From a bacterium (GTDB lineage Bacteria; Bacillota; Bacilli; Lactobacillales; Streptococcaceae): a stretch of 64,000 nucleotides of DNA. Positions within the stretch are counted from its first letter, which is position 1. Each line of letters opens with the position of its first letter. The DNA lies in assembly GCA_905221235.1 (NCBI GenBank), contig CAJNCJ010000006.1:1-64000 (forward strand), written 5' to 3'. The translations under genes were made by a program, and so were the position numbers. Positions 19,775-28,588 of the stretch are shown piece after piece. The notes under the pieces were generated by a model. The model searched no databases and was not told where the DNA came from. It saw only the letters and a list, made by a program, of their open reading frames with translations.

Positions 19775-19804
19775 AAGATTTCCCCTTTTCCAAATGTGGT
19801 TTTT

Positions 19805-19840
19805 AAAAAAACATCTCGCTTAGAAGTCCAAGCGAGATGT
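19805..19840 (-). terminator. leu operon attenuator terminator
   Basis: On minus ACATCTCGCTT pairs with AAGCGAGATGT and is followed by seven T. It lies between the leader peptide and leuA, as required for attenuation. Confidence 0.9.
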
Positions 19841-19893
19841 TGATTCACTCCCGCTTGGTAAGCCAAACAGGACTAATGCTTTTTGCACTAGCC
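19828..19893 (-). promoter_or_regulatory. leu leader antiterminator and pause hairpins
   Basis: On minus, a pause hairpin GGGCTAGTGC/GCATTAGTCC (19870-19893) overlaps the leader stop codon. The segment CCAAGCGGGA (19849-19858) can pair over 10 bases with TCTCGCTTGG (19828-19837), the left arm of the terminator, giving a mutually exclusive antiterminator. Confidence 0.8.
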
Positions 19894-19941
19894 CGAGTAC
19901 CTCAACAACAAAGCAAATTGATTAAACTTAGCTGTTTTCAT
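19888..19941 (-). CDS. leuL: leu operon leader peptide
   Basis: 17-residue peptide MKTAKFNQFALLLRYSG, with three consecutive TTG leucine codons at residues 11-13 and a strong ribosome binding site AAGGAGAAAG. It is followed by pause, antiterminator and terminator structures. When charged tRNA-Leu is scarce the ribosome would stall at the Leu triplet and favour the antiterminator. It is short but its position, Shine-Dalgarno sequence and Leu run make the call strong. The leaders known for lactococcal and enteric leu operons work the same way. Confidence 0.85.
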   Translation of the reverse strand: MKTAKFNQFALLLRYSG

Positions 19942-19977
19942 GTTTGACTTTCTCCTTCGTTTGATATCTTGTTTAGT

Positions 19978-20006
19978 ATTTTAGCATAGGCAAAAGCACT
20001 TGTCAA
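19978..20006 (-). promoter_or_regulatory. leu operon promoter
   Basis: TTGACA (20001-20006), 17-bp spacer, TAAAAT (19978-19983) preceded by TGC as an extended -10, 37 bp before the leader peptide ATG. Confidence 0.88.
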
Positions 20007-20018
20007 GAAAAAATCCAA

Positions 20019-20033
20019 TATTTTCTGAAAATT
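20019..20033. promoter_or_regulatory. CodY box
   Basis: TATTTTCTGAAAATT matches the CodY consensus AATTTTCWGAAAATT at 14 of 15 positions and lies 12 bp upstream of the leu -35. CodY control of branched-chain amino acid genes is established in streptococci. Confidence 0.75.
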
Positions 20034-20078
20034 TCTTCAGTAAAGAATATTTAGCTAATTGAAAATCCTTGAAATGTT

Positions 20079-20735
20079 TCATTTTTTAGAGGTTAAGTTC
20101 CAACTTTTTTCTATCAATTCCAGGACTGCTGAATCTGACAAGGTATCATCAAGAGCCACACTAATCCAGTAGCGCTTGTTCATATGAAAGGCTGGATAAA
20201 TTCCCTTTTTTGAAAGCAAATCAGCTACTTGGTCGTGTTTGAGGTTAATTGCTTCGACTAGACCTTCTCTACCCTTTTCCAGCTTATCCCAAGAGATTCT
20301 CATCAAAACAGCATACCATTTTTTATTGCCTTCATGTCTTAACACTGCCGTATCAGGCGATTTCTCCCACAAATACTCCAACTGATTTACATACTTTTCC
20401 TGAACCTGAACCATGATACGCTTAGTCTGAGGACAGATAAAATCCTGTACCTCAAAACAGGCCTTCCGAATCTGGTAAAGAATCTCCAGACAAACCTCAC
20501 GGACACTTGCAACAAAACTTCCTTTAAAACTTTCCATATGGACTTGAGGATAGAGTTCACCAGTCTCCTGGTCAAAGACTTGAAAACTCACATTATCAGC
20601 AGTGATGGAGACTGTCATGACAAAATCACCCTGCAAAATCTGGCAACTATAGGTCCAGACTTCCTCATTTTCTACAAAACCATAGGCACGAGCTTTTTCT
20701 TGATTAAACTGATAGGATTTAAAAATTTCAAACAT
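20079..20735 (-). CDS. MmcQ/YjbR-family protein
   Basis: 218 residues. The C-terminal half is a YjbR (double-wing) domain: GNKKWYAVLMRISWDKL, INLKHDQVADLL and KGIYPAFHMNKRYWISV are its usual motifs. The N-terminal half (about 1-95) is an additional domain seen in streptococcal members. The family is proposed to bind DNA, but its role is unknown. The ATG has no adjacent Shine-Dalgarno; AGAAAGGAA lies on the far side of an 8-bp hairpin (20743-20766). It follows cutC by 43 bp. Confidence 0.78.
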   Translation of the reverse strand: MFEIFKSYQFNQEKARAYGFVENEEVWTYSCQILQGDFVMTVSITADNVSFQVFDQETGELYPQVHMESFKGSFVASVREVCLEILYQIRKACFEVQDFICPQTKRIMVQVQEKYVNQLEYLWEKSPDTAVLRHEGNKKWYAVLMRISWDKLEKGREGLVEAINLKHDQVADLLSKKGIYPAFHMNKRYWISVALDDTLSDSAVLELIEKSWNLTSKK

Positions 20736-20742
20736 AAGTGAA

Positions 20743-20766
20743 AACTGCTACCAAAAGCTAGCAGTT
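20743..20766 (-). other. Hairpin between cutC and yjbR-like gene
   Basis: AACTGCTA/TAGCAGTT 8-bp stem with an 8-nt loop. A short T-run (TTTTC) makes it a possible weak terminator of cutC, but it also separates AAGGA from the next ATG; if the hairpin forms, the spacing becomes about 8 nt. Confidence 0.6.
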
Positions 20767-20778
20767 CCTTTCTATTTT

Positions 20779-21411
20779 TTAAAAGACAACCTTAGTTCCA
20801 TGCAATTGTGTCACGCCCAACTGGTCGATAAAGGTTTGACGGTTGTCCAAGTCAATCCCCCCACCTGGTAGAATTTCAATTTTACCTTTAGCATGTTTCA
20901 AAATTCTGTGATAGTGAGCAAAACGTTTGTCTAGCGAATCCCCAGATACACCAGCACGAGTCAGGATACGGGTGACACCAGCTTGACTGAGCCAGTCAAT
21001 AGCTTCCAACTGGTCTTCATCACTCAATTCATCAAAGGCCATGTGAAAGACAATTTCCATCCCTTTTGATGCAGCAATTAGCTTCTCAAGATTAGCTTTA
21101 TCCAACTTCTTCTCAGCAGTTAAAGCACCAAATACAACCCCTTGACTTCCAGCATGAGCAGTCAAACAAATATCTTCCAGCATGATTGCAATTTCCATAT
21201 CATTATAGACAAAATCGCCACCACGAGGACGAATCATGGTCATAATGGTCGTATCATAGTCAGCTGCCAGTTCAACTGCTGCCTTAGTTACTCCATAGCT
21301 TGGTGTTGTTCCACCAACTGCTAGATTATCACAGAGTTCGATTCGACGAGCTCCAGCCTGCATCGCTTTTTCAAGCAAGGTCACATTTTCAGCGCAAAAT
21401 TCGTAAATCAT
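20779..21411 (-). CDS. cutC: CutC family protein
   Basis: TIM-barrel protein of the CutC family, 210 residues, starting MIYEFCAENVTLLEKAMQAGARRIELCDNLAVGG in the conserved pattern and containing MIRPRGGDF and ILPGGGIDL. Historically linked to copper homeostasis; the biochemical activity is unsettled and the copper role doubtful in several bacteria. Ribosome binding site AAGGAGAATC, own extended -10 promoter. No copper genes are nearby. Confidence 0.88.
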   Translation of the reverse strand: MIYEFCAENVTLLEKAMQAGARRIELCDNLAVGGTTPSYGVTKAAVELAADYDTTIMTMIRPRGGDFVYNDMEIAIMLEDICLTAHAGSQGVVFGALTAEKKLDKANLEKLIAASKGMEIVFHMAFDELSDEDQLEAIDWLSQAGVTRILTRAGVSGDSLDKRFAHYHRILKHAKGKIEILPGGGIDLDNRQTFIDQLGVTQLHGTKVVF

Positions 21412-21441
21412 TTGATTCTCCTTGAAGATTACTTTGAATTT

Positions 21442-21450
21442 ATTATATCA
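21442..21450 (-). promoter_or_regulatory. cutC promoter (extended -10)
   Basis: TGATATAAT on minus, 31 bp before the cutC start; the -35 is not convincing. Confidence 0.55.
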
Positions 21451-21500
21451 TATTATTGTGTATATACTTTCAATTTTATCAAGGGAAATAACTACTATTT

Positions 21501-21860
21501 TTATTCTTTGTCCGGAATGACCTTGAAGAGATAATAAGTGATAAAGATGGTCAAAGCTCCCAGACCGATTTTGACTGGTAAGAGAGGGGCAAAATAAATG
21601 GAAATTCCCATCAAGATGTAGATAGATACAATGATTTTTTTCTTACGTTCACGCGCAATAGACTTAGTCTCGCGAAAATCAGCTACATATGCTTGATAGA
21701 GCTTGGTATGATAAAGCCAATCTTCGAAGCGCTTGGAACTTCTGGAGAAACAAGCGATAGACAACAAAAGGAAAGGCGTTGTAGGTAATAAGGGTAAAAC
21801 AACCCCAACAATAGCCAAGGCTAGTGATAAAAAACCAATAATAAGATAAATAATACGCAT
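21501..21860 (-). CDS. YbaN/DUF454 membrane protein
   Basis: 119-residue integral membrane protein with hydrophobic segments at about 3-36 (two helices divided by LLPTTPF) and 75-112. The conserved core PLLPTTPFLLLSIACFSRSS is that of DUF454 (inner membrane protein YbaN). A basic cytosolic stretch, RERKKKIIVS, precedes the third segment. Function unknown. It is a single gene between cutC and topA with ribosome binding site TTAGGAGTA and its own promoter. Confidence 0.8.
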   Translation of the reverse strand: MRIIYLIIGFLSLALAIVGVVLPLLPTTPFLLLSIACFSRSSKRFEDWLYHTKLYQAYVADFRETKSIARERKKKIIVSIYILMGISIYFAPLLPVKIGLGALTIFITYYLFKVIPDKE

Positions 21861-21890
21861 AACTACTCCTAATTAAAATAATCTTCTTCT

Positions 21891-21920
21891 AGTTTCGCAT
21901 ACAATGATGAATTTTGTCAA
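21891..21920 (-). promoter_or_regulatory. Promoter of DUF454 gene
   Basis: TTGACA (21915-21920), 18-bp spacer, GAAACT (21891-21896) preceded by TATGC. The -35 is perfect but the -10 is poor. Confidence 0.45.
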
Positions 21921-21928
21921 GTTCCAAC

Positions 21929-21960
21929 CAAAAAGAGCCTGAAATTCACTTTCAGGACTC
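21929..21960 (-). terminator. topA terminator
   Basis: On minus GAGTCCTGAAA/TTTCAGGCTC stem followed by TTTTTGG, just after the topA stop codon. Confidence 0.85.
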
Positions 21961-21965
21961 TCCTC

Positions 21966-24053
21966 TTATTTAATCTTTTCTTCTTCGTAGTCACCATTAC
22001 TACAAACAACCTGCTTACCACCACCACGGACTTTTTTCTCCATGAGGAAATTGCCACATTTTGGACAATCACGACCAACAGGCTTGTCCCAAGAAGTAAA
22101 TTCACATTCTGGATAGCGATTGCAACCATAGAAGAGGCGGTTACGTTTGGTTTTACGCTCAATGATTTGTCCCTGATGACAACTTGGACACTCAACACCG
22201 ATTTCTTTCACGATTGCTTGGGTATGGCGGCAATCTGGGAAATTGCTACAAGCGTAGAACTTACCAAAACGACCAAGTTTAATGACCATTGGACTGCCAC
22301 AGACTTCACAGTCAAATCCAGCTGGTTCATCCTTGATTTGGATTTTCTCCATTTCTTCTTCAGCCTTGGCGACTTCTTTAGAGAATGGTTTGTAAAAGGC
22401 GTCTATAACACGTTGCCACTGCTCTTTTCCGACTTCGACATCATCCAGTTTGCCTTCCATTTCGGCTGTGAAGGTTACGTTTACGATATCTGGGAAATAT
22501 TCAACGATAAGCTTGTTGACAATTTCACCCAACTCTGTTGGTTCAAAGCGTTTGGCTGCAAGGCGAACATAGTAACGTTTCTGAATGGTTTCAATGGTTG
22601 GAGCATAGGTGGATGGACGTCCAACCCCATTTTCCTCCAAGGTCTTGATTAGTGTCGCTTCAGAATAGCGGGCAGGCGGTTGGGTGAAATGTTGCTCTGG
22701 TTTGCTATTGACCTGTTTGACCACATCTCCAACAGCCATGTCCGGTAACATCTTATTCTTGTCAGAATCATTATAAATGGCAAGATAACCATCAAACTTA
22801 ACTTGACTACCATTAGCAGCAAATTGAACTCCATTTTGAGACAATTTAACAGCCATGGTATCAAAGACAGCAGCTGTCATCTGGCTAGCTACAAAACGAT
22901 TCCAAATAAGAGTATAAAGCTTGAGCTGATCCTTGTCCAGATACTTAGCGATGCTTTCAGGTGTATTAAAGACACTAGACGGACGAATAGCCTCGTGGGC
23001 ATCCTGAGCTCCAGAAGCATTTTTGACCTTGCTACCATGCTTAGAATACTTGCTACCAAAACGGTCTGTAATGAAACTTGCTGCTTCGTTCTGTGCCACT
23101 GGACTGATACGAGTCGAATCGGTACGCATATAGGTAATCAAACCTTGGACACCAGAACCAATATTAATCCCTTCATAGAGCTGTTGGGCAACCATCATGG
23201 TCTTTCGAGTACGGAAATTGATTTTATTAGCAGCATCCATCTGCATAGATGAAGTGGTATAAGGTAAAGGAGCATTGCGTTTGCGCTCTTTCTTATCCAC
23301 CTGATCCACTGAAAAGTCTTTACTAGTCAGACGAGACAAGACTTCCTTAACCTCGTCATTGCTAGTCAGTTTCAGCTTTTTACCATCTACTCCATAGAAG
23401 GAAGCCTGAAATTGCTTGGTCCCCTTTTTAAAGACGCCATCAATTGTCCAATATTCTTCTGGTTGGAAGGCATTGATTTCATTTTCACGGTCAATGATGA
23501 GTTTAAGGGCAATAGACTGTACGCGACCCGCTGATAAGCCCTTCTTGACCTTCTTCCATAAAATAGGCGAAATCGAATACCCTACCAAGCGGTCTAGGAC
23601 ACGACGAGCCTGTTGGGCATCGACCAAGTCCATATCAATCTTGCGTGGCTCTTTAAAAGCATTTTTGACTGCATCCTTGGTAATTTCATTGAAGACCACA
23701 CGGTTGGCATCATTTTCATCCAAGTTGAGAATATGAGCCAAATGCCAAGAAATCGCTTCTCCTTCACGGTCCGGGTCACTCGCCAGAAAGACTTTATTAG
23801 CTTTTTTAGCTTCTTTTTTCAAGTCATTAATGAGAGGACCTTTTCCTCGGATATTGATATATTGCGGTTCATAATTATTCTCAATATCAACGGACATACT
23901 GGATTTCTTCAAATCCCGGATATGCCCGACACTGGCTAAAACCTTGTAGTTCCTGCCTAGATATTTCTCAATCGTTTTCGCCTTAGCAGGCGACTCCACG
24001 ATGACTAGATTTTTTTTAACTGTTGATTTTTTCTTTTTTGTTGCCGTAGCCAC
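21966..24053 (-). CDS. topA: DNA topoisomerase I
   Basis: Type IA topoisomerase relaxing negative supercoils behind RNA polymerase. N-terminal TOPRIM domain ([26 protein letters not shown]), active-site Tyr in [12 protein letters not shown], and three C-terminal zinc-ribbon repeats: CEVCG...CSNFPDC, CPSCH...CNRYPEC, and CPKCG...CSNGDY. The third lacks the last Cys. The start is GTG at 24053, because AAAAGGTGTG lies before it; the longer TTG-started frame would put this ribosome binding site inside the gene. 695 residues. Single gene with a consensus promoter. Confidence 0.96.
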   Translation of the reverse strand: MATATKKKKSTVKKNLVIVESPAKAKTIEKYLGRNYKVLASVGHIRDLKKSSMSVDIENNYEPQYINIRGKGPLINDLKKEAKKANKVFLASDPDREGEAISWHLAHILNLDENDANRVVFNEITKDAVKNAFKEPRKIDMDLVDAQQARRVLDRLVGYSISPILWKKVKKGLSAGRVQSIALKLIIDRENEINAFQPEEYWTIDGVFKKGTKQFQASFYGVDGKKLKLTSNDEVKEVLSRLTSKDFSVDQVDKKERKRNAPLPYTTSSMQMDAANKINFRTRKTMMVAQQLYEGINIGSGVQGLITYMRTDSTRISPVAQNEAASFITDRFGSKYSKHGSKVKNASGAQDAHEAIRPSSVFNTPESIAKYLDKDQLKLYTLIWNRFVASQMTAAVFDTMAVKLSQNGVQFAANGSQVKFDGYLAIYNDSDKNKMLPDMAVGDVVKQVNSKPEQHFTQPPARYSEATLIKTLEENGVGRPSTYAPTIETIQKRYYVRLAAKRFEPTELGEIVNKLIVEYFPDIVNVTFTAEMEGKLDDVEVGKEQWQRVIDAFYKPFSKEVAKAEEEMEKIQIKDEPAGFDCEVCGSPMVIKLGRFGKFYACSNFPDCRHTQAIVKEIGVECPSCHQGQIIERKTKRNRLFYGCNRYPECEFTSWDKPVGRDCPKCGNFLMEKKVRGGGKQVVCSNGDYEEEKIK

Positions 24054-24088
24054 AGTATCACACCTTTTCAAAGTAATAAACTTTATAA

Positions 24089-24117
24089 AGTGTAAACCAT
24101 TTTGCCATAACTGTCAA
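24089..24117 (-). promoter_or_regulatory. topA promoter
   Basis: TTGACA (24112-24117), 17-bp spacer, TACACT (24089-24094) on minus. Confidence 0.85.
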
Positions 24118-24170
24118 GACTTAGCTCCTATATATAGAAGAAAAGTTTGTCTAGTAAGCGAAATTTCGTC

Positions 24171-25019
24171 CTAAAATTCAAATTCTGCTAGAACATCTTG
24201 CCCACTTGTGACCAATTTTGCTCCTTCTTGAATCAAATGATGGCAACCGTCTGATAATCCATCTAAAATGCTACCAGGAATAGCAAAGACATCGCGCCCT
24301 TCTTCCATTGCTCGCTCACAGGTAATGAGACTACCTGAGCGCATCTTAGCCTCTGCTACAATCACACCACGACAAAGTCCAGCGATGATGCGATTACGGG
24401 CAGGAAAATGAAATTTCAGAGGTTGTTCACCAGGTCCATACTCACTGAGAACTAGATGATCATTTCCGATGTAGTCTTGCAAGCGTTTATTGGCTTTAGG
24501 ATAAAACACATCTAGACCTGTTCCAATCACTGCAATGGTTTTGCCGCCATTCTGAAGAGCTGCCATATGAGCTGCTGTGTCAATTCCCTTAGCTAATCCA
24601 CTGACAATAACCAGTTCATTTTCCAATCCTTGAATGACTTTTTCAACTGACTTAGCTCCCTGTTTGCTACAAGCGCGACTACCCACAACCGCTACCTTTG
24701 GAAATTTCAAGAGATCCAGATTGCCCTTGTAAAATAAAAGCACAGGTGCATCATAAATTTCACTCAGGTCCCAAGGGTAACAGTCATCTAAAATAGAGAA
24801 AGATGGAAATTTTTGAAACTCCTTCTCCAAATGCGCATCGTCTATCTGAAAATAACGTTCCATAAAAACGGCTGGATTTCGGCAACCTGATATATCTGCA
24901 ATATCACTCAACAAAAGCTCCTGATCAACATTTTCACCGTATTCTAGTACTGTCAAAATCTGTTGATTGGTCAAACCTGATTTTTTTAACTTATAGATTT
25001 CATAGTTTGTGATTTTCAT
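24171..25019 (-). CDS. dprA: DNA processing protein DprA
   Basis: Loads RecA on incoming single-stranded DNA during natural transformation and, in pneumococcus, helps shut off competence. 282 residues from the ATG at 25019, chosen because GGAG stands 6 nt before it; the upstream ATG at 25031 lies before that site. N-terminal SAM-like domain (1-about 80), then an extended Rossmann fold with VVGSRACSKQGAK, GLAKGIDTAAH, GPGEQPLKFHFPARNRIIAG and SGSLITCERAMEEGR. A perfect combox precedes it, so it belongs to the ComX late competence regulon. Confidence 0.96.
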   Translation of the reverse strand: MKITNYEIYKLKKSGLTNQQILTVLEYGENVDQELLLSDIADISGCRNPAVFMERYFQIDDAHLEKEFQKFPSFSILDDCYPWDLSEIYDAPVLLFYKGNLDLLKFPKVAVVGSRACSKQGAKSVEKVIQGLENELVIVSGLAKGIDTAAHMAALQNGGKTIAVIGTGLDVFYPKANKRLQDYIGNDHLVLSEYGPGEQPLKFHFPARNRIIAGLCRGVIVAEAKMRSGSLITCERAMEEGRDVFAIPGSILDGLSDGCHHLIQEGAKLVTSGQDVLAEFEF

Positions 25020-25052
25020 AAATAACTCCATTTCTTTTTCTACTCATCTATC

Positions 25053-25060
25053 TATTCGTA
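25053..25060 (-). promoter_or_regulatory. Combox (ComX/SigX promoter) of dprA
   Basis: TACGAATA on minus, an exact match to the cin-box/combox of streptococcal late competence genes, 33 bp before the dprA start. Confidence 0.88.
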
Positions 25061-25068
25061 AAAAAATC

Positions 25069-25099
25069 AAAAAACATCCGACTATTTTAGCCAGATGTT
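25069..25099 (-). terminator. lic operon terminator
   Basis: On minus AACATCTGGCT/AGTCGGATGTT stem (10 of 11 pairs) followed by TTTTTT. It lies after licC and insulates dprA. Confidence 0.88.
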
Positions 25100-25106
25100 G
25101 TAATCT

Positions 25107-25796
25107 TTAATTTTCGTTTTTAAGAATTTCTTCTAATTTATGATAGTCTTGGACACTATCGATCTCATAGATGCTATTACCTTCTAATTCTTCAACATAG
25201 ACATCTAACTCTTTGATATTATCCTTAACCATATTGTCCCAATAGAGATCTACAAATTCACCACTTGCATAGGCCTTGTCGATAAAGCTGACAATCTTTT
25301 CTGCTGTTGGAGCATCCCAGAAGGATACACCACTAAGGATGCGACCTGCCTTGCTATCAACAATAATGTCTTGAACCTTATAGTCATCTCCATAGACCAA
25401 GAACCATTCGTTGGTACAATCTTCACGATAGACACTAAAATAAGTCGAACGTGTCAAATCATTGCGGAACATATTTTTAAAGAGATAATTATCAGCATCA
25501 ATAACATAGCTGTTAGCTAATTCTTCTTTTACAAGATAGAGAGAGTAAAAGTTATTGTAGTCAGCGTATTTATCATTGAAAACGAGGCGGACACCGTATT
25601 TTTCTTTCAAGTAATCGAATTGTTCTTTAAGGTAACCAACGATGATGATGATGTCATTAATTCCTTTTTCTTTGAGAAACTCAATTTGGTACTCAATCAA
25701 AGGTTTTTGATTAACCTGAACCAAGGCTTTAGGGGTATTTTCAGTCATAGGACGCAAGCGAGTTCCCAATCCCGCTGCTAAGATAATGGCTTTCAC
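25107..25796 (-). CDS. licC: CTP:phosphocholine cytidylyltransferase
   Basis: Makes CDP-choline from phosphocholine and CTP for decoration of teichoic acids. 229 residues with the nucleotidyltransferase signature AAGLGTRLRPMTENTPKALVQV at the N-terminus and NDKYADYNNFYSLYLV in the binding cleft. Last gene of tarI-tarJ-licA-licB-licC, 11 bp after licB. It acts with LicA (kinase) and LicB (choline uptake) in the cytoplasm, before transfer by LicD1/LicD2. Secure. Confidence 0.95.
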   Translation of the reverse strand: MKAIILAAGLGTRLRPMTENTPKALVQVNQKPLIEYQIEFLKEKGINDIIIIVGYLKEQFDYLKEKYGVRLVFNDKYADYNNFYSLYLVKEELANSYVIDADNYLFKNMFRNDLTRSTYFSVYREDCTNEWFLVYGDDYKVQDIIVDSKAGRILSGVSFWDAPTAEKIVSFIDKAYASGEFVDLYWDNMVKDNIKELDVYVEELEGNSIYEIDSVQDYHKLEEILKNEN

Positions 25797-25807
25797 ACGA
25801 ATCTCCT

Positions 25808-26686
25808 TTATTCTTTAATAATAATATAAACTCCAGCAATGACGACAAGTGACGTAATAATTGTCAGCATATCGAGTGGTGCACCCAAGAAAATAACTGC
25901 AAACAAGACAGTCCATACTACATAGCTCACATTCAAGCCTGTAGCCTTGGCTGGTTGCAAGCGATTGATGGCAATATAATAAGCCAAGTAAGAAATCATA
26001 TCAAAGGCTGCAAAGACAATCATAAGACCTAGCAATTGTCCATTGGCCACTTCTGCAAATGACTGATGAGAGAAGAGCACAATCACAAGATAAGATAAGA
26101 ATGAAGTCACTTGACGAATCAAGAGGGCTTCGATTTCACTCAATTCACTTTCCATGGCAAAAGAGCTAAGAACACTCTCACTTCCCCATGCAATAGCACA
26201 AACCAAAGCACAAAGAATTCCAATGTAGAAGGAATTGACCTGTTCTACCTTATAGGTCTGAGCAATTATCCCTCCAATAATCAAGACAATCCCAAATACA
26301 GTATTTTTCGAAACCTTGTGCTTCAAAAAGAAGAAAGCCAATAAAACTGAAATCGCAGGATAAATAGCCGATACAGATGAAGCTAAGGAACTTCCGATAT
26401 ACTTAACCGCATAAAGATTGGCCTGCATACCGATAGGGCCTGCTAGCAAGGCTCCGATGATAACACTCACATTGCGAATATTTAAGAAAATAGAGAGACG
26501 AACTTTTCCTTCTTTTACCAAGAGAAAAGCTAGTAAGATAAAGATACTCAAGAAATCGTGAGCAGCGGCCACCACAAAGGGCGACAAATCTGTAAAAATC
26601 GAAAAGATATAAGCACTAATCGTTAGACCTAAACCCCAGAAAATACCTGAGAGTAGACCAAAAGAAACTCCATTTTTATTTTTCAT
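25808..26686 (-). CDS. licB: Choline transporter LicB
   Basis: Drug/metabolite-transporter (EamA) family permease with about ten hydrophobic segments, taking up exogenous choline on which mitis-group growth depends. The start at 26686 has GGAGG 5 nt upstream, inside the end of licA; the ATG at 26698 would lie before that site. 292 residues, the length I remember for the pneumococcal protein. It sits between licA and licC in the choline operon. Confidence 0.92.
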   Translation of the reverse strand: MKNKNGVSFGLLSGIFWGLGLTISAYIFSIFTDLSPFVVAAAHDFLSIFILLAFLLVKEGKVRLSIFLNIRNVSVIIGALLAGPIGMQANLYAVKYIGSSLASSVSAIYPAISVLLAFFFLKHKVSKNTVFGIVLIIGGIIAQTYKVEQVNSFYIGILCALVCAIAWGSESVLSSFAMESELSEIEALLIRQVTSFLSYLVIVLFSHQSFAEVANGQLLGLMIVFAAFDMISYLAYYIAINRLQPAKATGLNVSYVVWTVLFAVIFLGAPLDMLTIITSLVVIAGVYIIIKE

Positions 26687-27545
26687 CTGAACCTCCATAA
26701 TATGACAAACCTTTAATAGCTCTTTGGTAACGACTCACACCATAGTCACCAAAATCTGCACCTTGCTCTTCTTTGTAGACTGTCCATAGACTCCAAATAG
26801 CATCTTGTAAAATTTTATAAATAGCAATCTTTTCACGAGAGACAGGCGTTTGCTCACTCTCATAGCGAGACAAGAAGTCTTCTTCCTCTTGACGAGTGAA
26901 TTCAGACTCTAAAAAGAGGGCAGCCAAATCCCACATTGGATCATTCATTGATGAATATTCCCAGTCAATCAGATAAAGTCGTCCTTGTGGTGACTCGATA
27001 AAGTTTTCAGGCACCAAATCTATATGACAAGATTTTCTGTCAACACCTAAGTCAGCCAGTCTTTTCTCTAAAGAGAAGACTTCTTTTCGAACAGTTTCAT
27101 AGTTGGCATAAGGGATTTTTTCTTCAATCAAGGATTCGTATTTTTTGATTTCTTCAAAAGGAGCAAACTCTCCTCTTAATTCCTTGCCAGAAGCATGAAT
27201 GGTTTGTAAAATTGGAGCAATTTTGTCAAATTTGGTCTTGATTGACGTTGAATCAAGCGTAATCGCAGATTCGATATACTCATTAACTTTGATACCAGCT
27301 TCAATATCAAAAAGATAATTTTTTACATCTAGGTCTAAATCCTTTAGTAGTTCAAGATTGTACTTTTCATCTTGACGATTGATCAGTTTTTCTGTCCCTT
27401 TACCAAAGAACTTAACAATGTATTGCTTATTTGTTGTTTTGACCAAATAGTTTTGATTGGTCATTCCCCCCAGTTGTTCAACACTGAGGACTTCCTCTTC
27501 TGCACTAAGTAAAGAAGAAATTTTTTCTTTAATGATTTTCTCCAC
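26676..27545 (-). CDS. licA: Choline kinase
   Basis: Phosphorylates imported choline. 289 residues; aminoglycoside phosphotransferase/choline kinase fold with the Brenner-type catalytic segment CHIDLVPENFI and metal-binding LIDWEYSSMNDPMWDLAAL. It starts with GTG behind GGAGGTTAATT, and its end overlaps the licB start, indicating coupling. Secure by motif and context. Confidence 0.95.
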   Translation of the reverse strand: MEKIIKEKISSLLSAEEEVLSVEQLGGMTNQNYLVKTTNKQYIVKFFGKGTEKLINRQDEKYNLELLKDLDLDVKNYLFDIEAGIKVNEYIESAITLDSTSIKTKFDKIAPILQTIHASGKELRGEFAPFEEIKKYESLIEEKIPYANYETVRKEVFSLEKRLADLGVDRKSCHIDLVPENFIESPQGRLYLIDWEYSSMNDPMWDLAALFLESEFTRQEEEDFLSRYESEQTPVSREKIAIYKILQDAIWSLWTVYKEEQGADFGDYGVSRYQRAIKGLSYYGGSDEK

Positions 27546-27561
27546 AATTAACCTCCAGTTC

Positions 27562-28584
27562 TTATACTTCCCACTTAAACACGGTTTTAAAGGCTGTGTT
27601 TAAATCGGTTGCAAAGACACGGTGAATATCTTTAATTTCTCTTACAGGTTCTTCTAGATAAAGGATATTTTTAAGACGATTAGCGAATTTCTTGACTTCC
27701 ATCATTTGAATCGCATTTTCAAAATCAATGCGACCAGAACGAGAGGAACCAACCAAGAGCAAGCCTTTTTCTAAGGCATCGCGTGTATTGATGTTAACTT
27801 TATACTCGCTAACTCCCATCATGAGAATCGTTCCCTGAGGACGAATGTAGCGAATCAAGTCATTAATAGCTGGTCCAGTACCATCACCACCACAACACTC
27901 AAAAGCATGGTCAAAGGCCAAATCTTCAGGAATATTGTCAGTGATATAGCATTCTTTGGCAAATGAAAAAAGTTCCAATTTTTCCCAATGGCGACCAATA
28001 ACCACAATCTCTGCTTCTGGCAAAGTATAGTTGATAATATTGGCAACCACAAATGCTAAACTTCCATCTCCGATAACGGCGATTCGGTCCCGCTTGCTAT
28101 GAGCAAGGGTCAATAAGCGATTCATGGCATGCATACCAACACTGACAAACTCTGTAATCGCTGCAACCGTATCTTCGATAGCATCATAAGCCACCACACG
28201 GTCTTTAGGGAGAGAAACAAACTCTCTCATAAAGCCATCAAAGCCACTAGACAAGAAATGGGTCCCTGTCATGTAGTTCTCATAGAATTCTTCATCACTC
28301 TGCATAGGAGGCTGATTGGGAATCATGACAACTTTTTGCCCAACCTCGTAGGTTCCTGTCGGGTCAGAAATAACGGTTCCACATGACTCGTGAATCATTG
28401 CCATTGGAAGCTTTTTATTCAAAATCTTTGGATCACGTTTTCCTTGGTAGTAACGCTGATCCGCATGACAGACCGCCATGTAGTTGGGACGGATGAGGAT
28501 GTGATTCTCTTGATCAATAGCCTCTTCCTGGTATTTGACATTGATAAACTTAGGCTTAGTTAGTTGATAAATTTGATTAATCAT
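27562..28584 (-). CDS. tarJ: Ribitol-5-phosphate 2-dehydrogenase
   Basis: NADPH-dependent reduction of ribulose 5-phosphate to ribitol 5-phosphate, precursor of CDP-ribitol for teichoic acid chains. Medium-chain dehydrogenase fold: CHADQRYYQGKRDP near the N-terminus, MIHESCGTV, and a nucleotide-binding region around AVIGDGSLAFVVANI. The ATG at 28584 is preferred; the longer frame begins with TTG inside tarI. 340 residues. tarI lies directly upstream (4 bp apart), the usual partner. Confidence 0.93.
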   Translation of the reverse strand: MINQIYQLTKPKFINVKYQEEAIDQENHILIRPNYMAVCHADQRYYQGKRDPKILNKKLPMAMIHESCGTVISDPTGTYEVGQKVVMIPNQPPMQSDEEFYENYMTGTHFLSSGFDGFMREFVSLPKDRVVAYDAIEDTVAAITEFVSVGMHAMNRLLTLAHSKRDRIAVIGDGSLAFVVANIINYTLPEAEIVVIGRHWEKLELFSFAKECYITDNIPEDLAFDHAFECCGGDGTGPAINDLIRYIRPQGTILMMGVSEYKVNINTRDALEKGLLLVGSSRSGRIDFENAIQMMEVKKFANRLKNILYLEEPVREIKDIHRVFATDLNTAFKTVFKWEV

Positions 28585-28588
28585 TTTA

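Noticed and set aside
19775..19977. T-box riboswitch before leuA
   Set aside because: No T-box sequence or specifier stem; the leader peptide and alternative hairpins explain the region.
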